From positions 372,001-436,000 of the forward strand of contig NZ_PDZL01000001.1 of assembly GCF_002735705.1 (NCBI RefSeq): DNA of 64,000 nucleotides. Direction: 5' to 3'. Positions within the stretch are counted from its first letter, which is position 1; the number at the start of each line of letters is the position of its first letter. This document shows positions 1 to 8,782 of this stretch, piece after piece. Position numbers and translations under genes: made by a program. This DNA comes from Janthinobacterium sp. BJB426. GTDB taxonomy: Bacteria > Pseudomonadota > Gammaproteobacteria > Burkholderiales > Burkholderiaceae_D. Under the pieces are notes generated by a model that was given only the letters and a program-made list of their open reading frames with translations, was not told the DNA's origin and ran no database searches.

Positions 1-23
1 CGTTCCCGGCGTTCCGCAAGACA

Positions 24-53
24 ACAGGCGCGGCGCACACTGCGCCTGTTTTA
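24..53 (+). terminator. Rho-independent terminator of an upstream plus-strand gene
   Basis: An 8-bp inverted repeat (ACAGGCGC at 24-31, GCGCCTGT at 42-49) is followed by TTTTA. The T-run lies on the plus strand, so it should end a gene lying before the window. It sits just past the 3' end of the convergent esterase gene. Confidence 0.6.
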
Positions 54-55
54 CT

Positions 56-724
56 TTATGCCAATACTTTTTTCAGCCACGCGCCGATGGCGTCGATCTC
101 TTCCTGGCACAGCGAGTGCTGCATCATGTACTCGTGCCACTCCACCTTGTAACCCATGCCGGTGAGCAAGTCGCGCGACTGTTGTGCGCGGCCGATCTGC
201 ACCACGGGGTCGGCCGTGCCGTGCGCCATGAAGATCGGCGTCTGCAGGCTTGCCGGCGTGCGTTCCGCCGCCGTCTTGTCGGCCAGGGGCAGGTAGCCGG
301 ACAGGCACATCAGGCCGGCCAGCGGCTCCGCGTGGCGCAAGCCCGTCTGCAAGGTCATGGCGCAACCTTGCGAGAAACCGGCCAGGATGATGCGGCTGGC
401 GGGAATGCCGCGCGCCTTTTCGCGCGCGATCAGCGCTTCGACCTGAGCCTGCGAGGCGCGCAAGCCGTTCTCATCTTCGCGGCGCACGAGGTCGCTCACG
501 AGGATGTCGTACCAGGCGCGCATCACATAGCCGTTATTGATGGTGACGGGCATGGTGCCGGCGCTGGGGAAGATGAAGCGGATGGCGGGGCAGCCGCGCA
601 GGTCGAGTTCTTTCACCAGGGGAACGAAGTCGTTGCCGTCGGCGCCCAAGCCATGCATCCAGATGATGGAGACGGTGGGGTTCGGTGCGCTGTCGAGTTC
701 TATGGTTTCCAGCAAAGTGCTCAT
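56..724 (-). CDS. carboxylesterase / acyl-protein thioesterase family alpha/beta hydrolase
   Basis: This 222-residue cytoplasmic alpha/beta hydrolase belongs to the phospholipase/carboxylesterase (EstB, acyl-protein thioesterase-like) family, which cleaves short acyl esters or thioesters. The nucleophile elbow GFSQG is at residues 116-120 (Ser118), the acid lies in GTADPVV (Asp172) and the histidine in QHSL (His203), so the triad is complete. The N-terminal IIWMHGLGADG is the typical oxyanion strand. Length matches the family. Its ATG overlaps the stop of the upstream mogA-like gene by 4 bases (ATGA), so the two are translationally coupled. The natural substrate cannot be read from sequence. 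Confidence 0.9.
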   Translation of the reverse strand: MSTLLETIELDSAPNPTVSIIWMHGLGADGNDFVPLVKELDLRGCPAIRFIFPSAGTMPVTINNGYVMRAWYDILVSDLVRREDENGLRASQAQVEALIAREKARGIPASRIILAGFSQGCAMTLQTGLRHAEPLAGLMCLSGYLPLADKTAAERTPASLQTPIFMAHGTADPVVQIGRAQQSRDLLTGMGYKVEWHEYMMQHSLCQEEIDAIGAWLKKVLA

Positions 725-1350
725 GTATTTTCCTCAGGTAAAGGTTGCGCCGGACGCAGCGCCGATTTGGGACGGAAGGCCTTGCAGATGGCCGGGTCGG
801 TTTCCATGTAAGGGCCTCCGATGAGGTCGATGCAATACGGCACGGCGGCAAAGATGCCGTTCACCAATTGATTTCCATCAACATCCTTCAAGCCTTCCAG
901 GGTTTCCTTGATGGCTTTTGGCTGGCCCGGCAAGTTCATGATCAGGGCGGCGCGCTCCGGCGTCTCGCGGATCACGGCCACCTGGCGCGACAAAATCGCC
1001 GTCGGCACGAATTGCAGGCTGATCTGGCGCATCTGTTCGCCGAAACCGGGCATTTCCTTGGTTCCGACGCTGAGCGTGGCGTCTGGCGTCACATCGCGCC
1101 GCGCCGGTCCCGTGCCGCCCGTCGTCAGTATCAAATGGCAGTGGCTCAGGTCGACCATGTCGATCAGGGTGTTTTCAATCTGCGAGCGCTCGTCCGGGAT
1201 CAAACGTTTTTCCAGGCGGAATGGCGTGCGGATGGCGGCGGACAGCCAGCTTTCCAGGGCGGGGATGCCCAGGTCTTCATACACGCCGCCGCTGGCGCGG
1301 TCCGAGATCGACACGAGGCCGATAATCAATTCGTCTTCTATCGTGGTCAT
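721..1350 (-). CDS. mog: MogA/MoaB-type molybdopterin adenylyltransferase
   Basis: This 209-residue protein of the MogA/MoaB/Cnx1G fold should adenylylate molybdopterin before molybdate insertion. The hallmark TTGGTGPARRDVTPDAT loop is near residues 75-91, and MNLPGQPKAI corresponds to the conserved C-terminal P-G-x-P-x-A motif. I start at the ATG beginning MTTIEDELIIG. The open frame extends 39 codons further upstream, but that extension reads through the terminator hairpin at 1371-1397 and is not family-like. The C-terminal tail (about 25 residues) is somewhat longer than in E. coli MogA. It overlaps the esterase gene by 4 bases. Confidence 0.88.
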   Translation of the reverse strand: MTTIEDELIIGLVSISDRASGGVYEDLGIPALESWLSAAIRTPFRLEKRLIPDERSQIENTLIDMVDLSHCHLILTTGGTGPARRDVTPDATLSVGTKEMPGFGEQMRQISLQFVPTAILSRQVAVIRETPERAALIMNLPGQPKAIKETLEGLKDVDGNQLVNGIFAAVPYCIDLIGGPYMETDPAICKAFRPKSALRPAQPLPEENT

Positions 1351-1370
1351 GGGGCACCTGTCTATGTCGT

Positions 1371-1397
1371 AAAAAAACCGGGCAGATCCCGGTTTTT
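1371..1397. terminator. bidirectional terminator hairpin between darP and mog
   Basis: A-run, then ACCGGG, a short loop (CAGAT), CCCGGT and a T-run: the stem is flanked by A and T tracts on both sides and can work in either direction. It should end the darP transcript and separates it from the mog-esterase pair. Confidence 0.65.
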
Positions 1398-1426
1398 CGT
1401 AAATTTTGGGGGCAGACCCCAGCTGT

Positions 1427-2026
1427 TTACTCGTCTTCTTCTGGCTCGACGCCATCTTCGTCGGCATCTTTCTTGCCGCCGTTTTTCTTCTTGGCGATCT
1501 CTTTCAAGATCTGGAAGATTTCGCGGTAGGCTTTGGGCGGCTTGTTCTCGGCTTGCTCCTTGCGGGCATTGCGGATCAAGGTGCGCAGGTGCTGCACGTC
1601 CAGTTCCGGGTTTTCCGACAGCAAGACGGTCAACGCCTTGTCATCCGTCAAGAGTTTGTCGCGGCGGCGTTCCATCGCGTGCATATTGGCCGTGTCGGCT
1701 TTCGACAAGCCTTTCCAGCTATCGATGGTGCGTTGGATGGCGGCAACTTCTTCCTCATCCAGGGTGCGCATCTTCTTGCCCACGTATTGTAGCTGGCGGC
1801 GGCGGCCTTCGTGATCCTTGATTTGCTGGCATTCGAGAATGGCGTCGCGCACGTCTTCCGGCATCGGGACGCGCTTGACGCGGTCACGGGCCTCATTGAC
1901 GAGTTCTTCGCCCAGCTTTTGCAGGACGGTCATCTGGCGCTTGAGTTCCGACTTCGATGGACGTTCATATTCCTGTTCGAATTCGGTCGATTGGAAGCCG
2001 CAAGCTCCCCGGTTTGGATTTGGCAT
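1427..2026 (-). CDS. darP: ribosome biogenesis factor DarP/YjgA (DUF615)
   Basis: This 199-residue protein matches the DUF615 (YjgA/DarP) family, which associates with 50S ribosomal precursors and promotes assembly around the peptidyl-transferase centre. It has the basic helical core (PSKSELKRQMTVLQKLGEEL, then a region rich in RRR/QLQYVGKKMR) and an acidic C-terminal tail (DADEDGVEPEEDE), both usual for the family. Its length is slightly above the E. coli protein because of the tail. It is divergent from pmbA, with only about 90 bp between the start codons, a pairing common in beta- and gamma-proteobacteria. Confidence 0.92.
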   Translation of the reverse strand: MPNPNRGACGFQSTEFEQEYERPSKSELKRQMTVLQKLGEELVNEARDRVKRVPMPEDVRDAILECQQIKDHEGRRRQLQYVGKKMRTLDEEEVAAIQRTIDSWKGLSKADTANMHAMERRRDKLLTDDKALTVLLSENPELDVQHLRTLIRNARKEQAENKPPKAYREIFQILKEIAKKKNGGKKDADEDGVEPEEDE

Positions 2027-2118
2027 GATAAGGCGGGATTGGCCGCGTAGGCCGCACCTGTAAACTGTAAACGACTGCTATGATAACCTTTTTAGCGGCT
2101 TTCCGAAGAAAACAGCGC

Positions 2119-3471
2119 ATGAACGACTCCGTATTTACCCATAGTCAAGAGCAATTGCAGCAACTGGCCCGTGATGTGTTGTCTTTTGCGCGGGAAGCGG
2201 GCGGCACCGACGCAGCCGTCGAAGTCAGCGAAGGCGGTGGCCTGTCCGTTTCTGTTAGAAAAGGCAAGATCGAGACGATCGAGCAAAACAAGGACAAGGG
2301 CATGGGCGTGACCGTGTTTGTCGGCAAGAAGCGCGGCAATGCCAGCACCTCCGATTTCTCTCCGGCCGCCTTGCGCGCCACGGTGGACGCCGCCTACAAC
2401 ATCGCCCGCTTCACGGCCGAGGACGATTGCGCCGGCCTGGCCGATGCCGACATGCTGGAAATGTCTCCCCGCGACTTGCAATTGTTCTATCCCTGGCGCA
2501 TTTCCACCGAGGAAGCCGTCGCACTGGCCCAGCGGGCCGAAGCGGCCGCGTTTGCCGTTGATCCGCGCATCACCAACAGCGAGGGCGCCAGCGTGCACGT
2601 GCAGCAATCGCACTTTGTATCCGCCAATTCGCGCGGCTTCATCGGCGGCTACCCGTTTTCGCGCCATACCCTGTCCGTAGCGCCCATCGCCGGCAAGGGC
2701 GCCAAGATGCAGCGCGACGACTGGTATTCATCCGTGCGCGACGCCGCCAAGATGTCGAGCCCGGAAGCCATCGGCCGATACGCCGCCGAGCGTGCGCTGT
2801 CGCGCCTGAACGCGCGCAAACTGGGCACGCGTACTTGCCCCGTGCTGTTCGAGGCGCCGCTGGCGGCCGGTTTGCTGGGTACCTATGTGCAAGCGACCTC
2901 GGGCGGAGCCCTGTACCGCAAGTCCACGTTTCTGAACGATTCCCTGGGCACGCAAGTGTTGCCCTCGCACGTGCAGATCTTTGAAGACCCGCACGTGATC
3001 GGCGGCGTCGGTTCCGCGCCGTTCGACGAAGAGGGCGTCAAGACGGTCAGCCGCGACGTCGTCAAGGATGGCGTGGTGCAAGGCTATTTCCTGTCGACTT
3101 ACACGGCCCGCAAGCTGGGCATGCAGACGACGGGCAACGCGGGCGGTTCGCACAATCTGTACCTGACCTCGAAGCTGACGGCCGCCAGCGACGATTTTAG
3201 TGCCATGCTGAAAAAGCTGGGCACGGGCTTGCTGGTGACGGAACTGATGGGACAGGGAACCAATTACGTGACGGGCGACTATTCGCGCGGCGCCTCCGGT
3301 TTCTGGGTGGAAAACGGCGTGATCCAGTATCCGGTGGAAGAAATCACCATCGCCGGCAATATGAAGGACATGCTGCGCAATATCGTGGCCGTGGGCGCGG
3401 ACGCCTTGCGCCGCGGCACCAAAGAGACGGGTTCCATCCTCATCGAGAGCATGGTGGTGGCGGGCGGTTGA
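2119..3471 (+). CDS. pmbA: PmbA/TldE metalloprotease component
   Basis: PmbA (TldE) is the partner of TldD in a cytoplasmic heterodimeric protease that processes modified peptides such as microcin B17 and helps degrade unfolded or toxin/antitoxin peptides. The 450-residue length from the ATG at [12 protein letters not shown] matches E. coli PmbA; an in-frame ATG at 2080 would add 13 residues unlike the family. Family features are the N-terminal [15 protein letters not shown]-like strand, the Gly-rich [30 protein letters not shown]-like segment (here [14 protein letters not shown]) and the C-terminal IAGNMKDML. PmbA itself lacks the zinc HExxxH motif, which belongs to TldD; tldD is not in this window. 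Confidence 0.95.
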   Translation: [450 protein letters not shown]

Positions 3472-3491
3472 GTGCTGTGACTGCTTTCTGC

Positions 3492-3515
3492 AAAGGCGCC
3501 GCTGGCGCCTTTTTT
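3492..3515 (+). terminator. Rho-independent terminator of pmbA
   Basis: AAAGGCGCC, loop GCT, GGCGCCTTT and a run of T: a compact, strong hairpin 20 bp past the pmbA stop. Confidence 0.85.
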
Positions 3516-3551
3516 CATGGGCGTGTGGTTTTTTGAACGGGGCTTCCATCG

Positions 3552-3581
3552 TCATACGGATGAAATATTGCCTTCGTATGA
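3552..3581. promoter_or_regulatory. inverted repeat, candidate operator upstream of the TBDT gene
   Basis: Perfect 7-bp arms TCATACG (3552-3558) and CGTATGA (3575-3581) are separated by 16 bp, about 135 bp before the TBDT start codon in the only regulatory gap of this operon. The arms do not match a Fur box that I recognise. Function is inferred from position only. Confidence 0.35.
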
Positions 3582-3716
3582 TGTCGCCATCTGACGTTAT
3601 CTGCGCTATTTAGATGCTTTTAATGTAAGTAAGCCGAACTTCGTGATATTTCATGCAAGATGCGAGTCTTGCCGTGACGCGTTGTTGTTGATTCAACCTG
3701 CATAGTGACCCTCTCC

Positions 3717-6128
3717 ATGACCTACTCCCGTACCCGCATCGCCCGCGCGGTGGCCCTGTTGTGTGCCATGAACGCCCTGTTCGCCCATCCGGCCCAAGCC
3801 CATGGCGCCGCGCCCGCCGCGCCAGCTTCCGCCAGCGACGCCAGTGAAGCCCCGCAAGCCGTGATCGTCACGGGCACGCGCGGCAGCAACCGCACGCAGT
3901 TCGACACCATGGCGCCCGTCGATGTGTTCAACCGCGAAGATATCGGCGCCGTTGAATCGTCGGACTTGAACGATGTGCTGGCGCAACTCGTGCCTTCATA
4001 TGTGGTACAGCGTCTGCCGATGGCTGACGGGCAAGTGTTCGTGCGTCCCGCCACCCTGCGCGGCCTGTCGCCGGACCAGACCCTGGTGCTGGTCAATGGC
4101 AAGCGTTTCCACCGCAGCGCCTTGCTGGGCGCGCGCGGCGCGCAGGCGCCGGACCTGGCGCAGATTCCCGTCTCCGCCATCAAGCGCATCGAGGTGCTGC
4201 GCGACGGCGCTTCCGCCCAGTACGGTTCCGATGCGATTGCCGGCGTGATCAACATCATTCTCGACGATACGCTCGGCACGGAGGTCTCCGTGCACCATTC
4301 GCAATATTCGGAAGGCGACGGCAAGGGCAATGAAGTGAACCTGAAGACGGGCTTTGCCTTTGGCGAGACGGGCAAGGCGACGATTTTCGGCGCGCTGGCC
4401 AAGTCCGACCCCACGTCGCGCACGCGCCAGCGGGCCGACGCGATTGCTTTCCAGAATGCGCATCCGGAACTGAAGGTACCGAATCCCGTGCAGCGCTGGG
4501 GCCAGCCTGAACTCGACAGCAAGCGCATCGGCTTCAACGCCAGCATGGCCCTGTCCGACACGACGGAACTGTACGGTTTTGGCCTGTTCAGCCGCAGTGA
4601 CGGCACCTCGGATTTCAACTGGCGCAACCCGGACACGAGCACGGGCGCATATAAAACCAGCAGCCTGTTCCCAGGCTGGGACTTGCGCAGCATCTATCCG
4701 CTGGGCTTCAGCCCCAGCTATTCGAACGAGCAGGATGATGTACAGGTGGTGGCCGGCGTCCGCGGCCATTTCAACGACCGCTTCGGCTGGGACGTGAGCG
4801 CTTCCTGGGGGCGCAACCGCATCGATTACAAGCTGGCCAATTCCATCAACGCCTCGATGGGACCGGGCAGCCCGACATCGTTTTACCTGGGCCAGTTGTC
4901 GCAGGTGGAAAAGATTCTCAACGCCAACTTCAACTATGAATTGCCCGTGGCGTCCCTGCCGCAACCGGTCAACATCGCCTTCGGCGCGGAGGCGCGCAAT
5001 GAAACCTATGGCGTGAAGGCGGGCGACGTGGCGTCCTGGACGGTGGGGCCGGGCGCGACCATCGGCCTCGACGCGAATGCGAATGGCGCGCCAGGCTTCA
5101 GCGACCGCCAGGCGGGCAGCTGGGGCCAGGACAGCTATGCGGCCTACCTGGACGTGGAAGTACCCGTCACGAAGGCCCTGAGCCTGGGGGGCGCGGCCCG
5201 CTATGAACATTTCTCGGAATTCGGCAGCACCGTCAACGGCAAGTTGTCGGCCCGCTATGCCTTGAGCGAAGACATGGCCTTGCGCGGTTCCTACTCGACG
5301 GGTTTCCGTGCGCCGACGCCGGGCCAGTCGAACACCAACAGCACGAATCAAGGCCTCGACACCAAGACCCTGCTGCTGTTTACCAGCGGCCGCCTGGCCA
5401 ACAACGATCCGCTGGCCATCCTGCTGGGCGCCAAGGCATTGAAGCCGGAAAAATCGAAGAACCTGTCGCTGGGCTTTACGTGGAAGACATCGGCGGGCTT
5501 CTCCGGTTCCGTCGACGTGTATGACATCAAGGTCAGCGACCGCTTCAGCACGTCCGCCGCGTTTGCCGTGCCGGCCGGCGTGGCCAATCCGCTGCGCTAT
5601 ACCTCGGTCAGCTATTTCACGAACGACTTCGACACCACCACGCGCGGCATCGATATCGTCGGCAGCCACCTGAGCCGTATCGGCGACGGCAAGCTGAACC
5701 TGACCCTGGCCTACAACTACAACACGACGAAAGTCGACGACGGCAAGTCCAGCCTGGTGACGAATGCGGCCCAGCGCCAGGTCTTCGAGGAGCGCTTGCC
5801 GCGCCAGAAAGCCACCATCAGCGGCAACTATGACCTGGGCAACTGGAATACCCTGGCCCGCGTGCGCTATTACGGCGCGTGGACGGACAATTCCGGCAAT
5901 GCCACGGGCGATATCTTCCAGCGTTTTGGCGCCATGCAATTCCTCGACCTGGCGGCCAGCTACAAGATCAGCGACAAGCAGTCCGTGCGCGTGGGTATCG
6001 ACAACGTGCTGGACAAGTATCCTGACGAAGCAACCTTCCAGGCCAGCCGCGGTCTGATCTATTCGCGCAATGCGCCGTACGACACGGACGGGCGTAATCT
6101 GTACGTCGAGTACAAAGTGAAATTTTAA
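3717..6128 (+). CDS. TonB-dependent outer-membrane receptor
   Basis: This is an 803-residue TonB-dependent receptor with a cleavable signal peptide (MTYSRTRIARAVALLCAMNALFAHPAQA, about 28 residues). The plug domain follows with VIVTGTRGSNRTQFDT as the possible TonB-box region and the plug hallmarks LVNGKRFHRSALL, RIEVLRDGASAQYGSDAIAGVINI. The 22-strand barrel ends in the aromatic terminus VEYKVKF. I start at the ATG at 3717; a GTG at 3705 would add four residues in front of the signal peptide. The Tat-exported aminotransferase-fold gene begins 5 bp after the stop, so they form one operon. The ligand is unknown. The paired enzyme suggests an amino-group-bearing compound, but that is inference. 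Confidence 0.93.
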   Translation: MTYSRTRIARAVALLCAMNALFAHPAQAHGAAPAAPASASDASEAPQAVIVTGTRGSNRTQFDTMAPVDVFNREDIGAVESSDLNDVLAQLVPSYVVQRLPMADGQVFVRPATLRGLSPDQTLVLVNGKRFHRSALLGARGAQAPDLAQIPVSAIKRIEVLRDGASAQYGSDAIAGVINIILDDTLGTEVSVHHSQYSEGDGKGNEVNLKTGFAFGETGKATIFGALAKSDPTSRTRQRADAIAFQNAHPELKVPNPVQRWGQPELDSKRIGFNASMALSDTTELYGFGLFSRSDGTSDFNWRNPDTSTGAYKTSSLFPGWDLRSIYPLGFSPSYSNEQDDVQVVAGVRGHFNDRFGWDVSASWGRNRIDYKLANSINASMGPGSPTSFYLGQLSQVEKILNANFNYELPVASLPQPVNIAFGAEARNETYGVKAGDVASWTVGPGATIGLDANANGAPGFSDRQAGSWGQDSYAAYLDVEVPVTKALSLGGAARYEHFSEFGSTVNGKLSARYALSEDMALRGSYSTGFRAPTPGQSNTNSTNQGLDTKTLLLFTSGRLANNDPLAILLGAKALKPEKSKNLSLGFTWKTSAGFSGSVDVYDIKVSDRFSTSAAFAVPAGVANPLRYTSVSYFTNDFDTTTRGIDIVGSHLSRIGDGKLNLTLAYNYNTTKVDDGKSSLVTNAAQRQVFEERLPRQKATISGNYDLGNWNTLARVRYYGAWTDNSGNATGDIFQRFGAMQFLDLAASYKISDKQSVRVGIDNVLDKYPDEATFQASRGLIYSRNAPYDTDGRNLYVEYKVKF

Positions 6129-6133
6129 GGGAG

Positions 6134-7465
6134 ATGACGATGAATCCACAACGCCGCGCCCTGTTGCGCGCGGGTTCGCTGGCGGCAGCGCTGCCCATGG
6201 CGGCGGGCGCAGGATCGGCTGCGGCAGCATCTGCCGCCCTGCCTCCGTCCTTGCCATCGGTGCCGGCCGGCACCGCGCCGGAAGTCCTGGCCAGCAACCA
6301 GGCTTACTGGCAGGCCGTGGCCGCGCAGTACGACACGACCGATGCCATCGTGCAACTCGACAATGCTTTCTGGGGTTCGATGGCCAGGCCCGTGCTGCGC
6401 CACTACGAGCAGCAGCTGGCCATGGTCAACCGCGACAACGCCTGGTATGCGCGCATGCGCTTTCCGGCCGACTTCGAGGCGGCGCGCGCGGCGGCGGCCA
6501 GGGCGCTGGGCGTGGCCATCGATGAAATCGTGCTGACGCGCGGTGCGACGGAAGCGCTGCAAGTCCTGATCGCCGGCTATAACCGCTTGCGGCCGGGCGA
6601 TACGGTGCTGTACGCGGATATCGATTATGACAATATGATCACCGTCACGCGCTGGCTGCAGCAGCGGCGCGGCGCCCAGGTCGTGTCGATTGCCATGCCG
6701 GAACCGTTTACGCATGACGGCGTCATCGCCGCCTATGTTGCTGCCATGGAACGGCATCCGGCATTGAAACTGATGCTGCTCACGCACGTCAATCACCGCA
6801 ACGGCATGGTCTTGCCCGTGGCCGAGATCAGCCGCCTGGCACGCGCACGGGGCATCGACGTGATCGTCGATACGGCGCACGGCTTCGGCCAGCTGGACAT
6901 GACGATTCCTGACCTGCAAGCGGATTTTGCCGGCATCAACCTGCATAAATGGATAGGCGCGCCTGTCGGCGTGGGTGCTGCGTATATCAAGCGGGGCAGG
7001 GTGGCCGATATCGACCCGTACATGGGGGAACTGCGGGGAGAAAAGGCGGGCGATGATATCCGCACGCGCGTGCACACGGGCACGGTCAATTTCGCCGCTT
7101 ATCTGAGCTTGCCGACGGCGCTGGACTTGCATGCGCAGATCGGCGTGGCCAACAAGCAGGCGCGGCTGCGGCTGCTGCGCAACCGCTGGGTGGAAGCGGC
7201 GCGCGCCATCGAAGGCATCGAGGTGCTGGCGTCAGCCGATCCGCGCCTGACGAGCGCCATCGCTTCGTTCCGCCTGAAGGGCAAGACGAGCGTGGCCGAC
7301 AGCTATGCGCTGTCGAAAAAGCTGGTACAGGAACACGGCATCTTTGCCGTGCCGCGCGACGGCCTTGCCAGTGGCGCGTGCGTGCGCGTCACGCCAGGCA
7401 TCTTTACGCCCGAGTCGCATCTGGACCGGTTGGTGGAAGCCTTGCGCAAGGTAGCCAAGGGCTGA
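6134..7465 (+). CDS. Tat-exported class V aminotransferase-fold PLP enzyme (isopenicillin-N-epimerase-like)
   Basis: This 443-residue fold-type I PLP enzyme is related to isopenicillin N epimerase and cysteine desulfurase. The PLP lysine is in INLHKWIGAPVG (about Lys271), preceded by VDTAHGFGQ (Asp245, His248) that contacts the cofactor. The N-terminus NPQRRALLRAGSLAAALPMAAG is a twin-arginine signal peptide with an Ala-rich h-region, so the enzyme is probably folded with PLP in the cytoplasm and exported to the periplasm. It is 5 bp downstream of a TBDT gene. It may rework an amino compound brought in by that receptor. Substrate and reaction (epimerase, lyase, desulfurase or aminotransferase) cannot be decided from sequence. 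Confidence 0.88.
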   Translation: MTMNPQRRALLRAGSLAAALPMAAGAGSAAAASAALPPSLPSVPAGTAPEVLASNQAYWQAVAAQYDTTDAIVQLDNAFWGSMARPVLRHYEQQLAMVNRDNAWYARMRFPADFEAARAAAARALGVAIDEIVLTRGATEALQVLIAGYNRLRPGDTVLYADIDYDNMITVTRWLQQRRGAQVVSIAMPEPFTHDGVIAAYVAAMERHPALKLMLLTHVNHRNGMVLPVAEISRLARARGIDVIVDTAHGFGQLDMTIPDLQADFAGINLHKWIGAPVGVGAAYIKRGRVADIDPYMGELRGEKAGDDIRTRVHTGTVNFAAYLSLPTALDLHAQIGVANKQARLRLLRNRWVEAARAIEGIEVLASADPRLTSAIASFRLKGKTSVADSYALSKKLVQEHGIFAVPRDGLASGACVRVTPGIFTPESHLDRLVEALRKVAKG

Positions 7466-7474
7466 GAGAAAAGC

Positions 7475-7500
7475 GCGGCCCGCCTGCGAGGTCGGGCCGC
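7475..7500. terminator. GC hairpin between convergent genes
   Basis: GCGGCCCG (7475-7482) and CGGGCCGC (7493-7500) form a perfect 8-bp stem between the convergent PLP-enzyme and carboxypeptidase genes. There is no T-run, so the termination role is a guess from position. Confidence 0.4.
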
Positions 7501-7516
7501 GTGACTGCGGTAAGGC

Positions 7517-8641
7517 TTAAGCGCGCAAGGTGGCCAGGATCGGTTGCAATACGGCAGCACCCAGGGCGGCGCTGCGGGCGCCGCTCCAGCCCGTTTGCGG
7601 GTCGGGATCGTTGGCATTGTCCTTGAACGGCAATTCCAGGGTCAACGACAGGCAGCCGAAGGCGTGCGTGATGTGGGGCGAACCCATGGTCAGCACTTCC
7701 GGCGTGAACGGGCCGTCTTCGTAGCCGTGCTCATCCTGGAAGTCGGGGCTGGCCACCTTGAAGTCGGCGATGAAGCGGTCTTGCTCGGCTTTTTGTGCTG
7801 GCGTGAAATTTTCCAGCGCATCGCTGCCGGCCACGAAGACGTACGGCAAGCCTTCGTCGCCATGCACGTCGAGGAACAGGTCGCAGCCGATTTCATGCAT
7901 TTTCTGTTTCACCAGGAACACTTCCGGGCTGCGCTCCATGGTCGGCGTCATCCATTCGCGGTTCAGGTTGGCGCCGGCCGCATTGGTGCGCAGGTTGCCA
8001 TGCACGGAACCGTCCGGGTTCATGTTCGGCACGACGTAGAAGACGGCGTCTTGCAGGCACTGGCGGGCAAACGGATTGGCCTGGTCCAGCAAGGCTTCGA
8101 GCATGCCTTCGACAAACCATTCCGCCATCGTTTCACCGGGATGCTGGCGCGCGATGACCCAGACTTTTTTCTCGGCATCGGCGTCGCCGACCACCAGCAG
8201 GTTCATGTCGCGGCCTTCGACGGTGCTGCCCAGGTCGATCAAGCGTACCAGCGGCGACGCTTGCGCGCTGTCGATCAGGGCCAGGTGACGATCCCATGGA
8301 TACGGTTCGAAGTAGGCGTAGTACACGCTTTCTTCCTCCGGCGTGTGTGCTATGGTCATCACGGTGCCATCAAAGCTGGTCGGCACGCGGAACCAGGTTT
8401 CGCGGTCATAGCTGGCGACAGCCTGGTAATCTTTCCAGCCGTCCGGGTAGGCTGACTTGCCTGCATTCATGAAGCGGATCGTGCACGCCTCGCCTTGCGC
8501 GCCTTGCAGGCGGAAGTAAAACCACTGCGTGATGTCGGCGTGGGAATCCTTGCGGATGTTCAGCTCGATGGATAGTGCATCGTCGGCGCGCAGCACCTCG
8601 ATCGCGCCGGCGTCGAATTGCTGGCTGATTTTAATGGTCAT
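7517..8641 (-). CDS. M14-family metallocarboxypeptidase (cytosolic carboxypeptidase/AGBL-like)
   Basis: This 374-residue zinc carboxypeptidase has no signal peptide. Zinc ligands are visible in QHPGE (His167, Glu170) and LDVHGDE (His260), with the general-base Glu in LTLELPFK (about Glu336). Substrate-binding RTNAAGANLNREW (the N-R pair) is intact. An N-terminal beta-sandwich (residues 1-125) precedes the catalytic domain, as in the cytosolic carboxypeptidase (CCP/AGBL) subfamily. The start is the ATG of MTIKISQQFD; the 34-codon upstream extension is Cys/Arg-rich and unlike the family. Bacterial substrates of this subfamily are poorly known. It is a single gene, convergent with the TBDT-PLP operon. 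Confidence 0.9.
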   Translation of the reverse strand: MTIKISQQFDAGAIEVLRADDALSIELNIRKDSHADITQWFYFRLQGAQGEACTIRFMNAGKSAYPDGWKDYQAVASYDRETWFRVPTSFDGTVMTIAHTPEEESVYYAYFEPYPWDRHLALIDSAQASPLVRLIDLGSTVEGRDMNLLVVGDADAEKKVWVIARQHPGETMAEWFVEGMLEALLDQANPFARQCLQDAVFYVVPNMNPDGSVHGNLRTNAAGANLNREWMTPTMERSPEVFLVKQKMHEIGCDLFLDVHGDEGLPYVFVAGSDALENFTPAQKAEQDRFIADFKVASPDFQDEHGYEDGPFTPEVLTMGSPHITHAFGCLSLTLELPFKDNANDPDPQTGWSGARSAALGAAVLQPILATLRA

Positions 8642-8782
8642 GTGTGTTCCTGATAAAAACGTATGGGTTTTGCATCGTGTGCAATGGCGCGATGATACCC
8701 GTTTTAGCGGCGTCTTTGTGCTGGCGCAAACGACGCGGGACATGCTTTGCTAACGTGATAGCTCCAACATGAGGAGAGCATC

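Noticed and set aside
3996-6257. Long antisense frame opposite the first TonB receptor
   Set aside because: Composition is typical of an antisense shadow in GC-rich DNA, with no ribosome site or domain.
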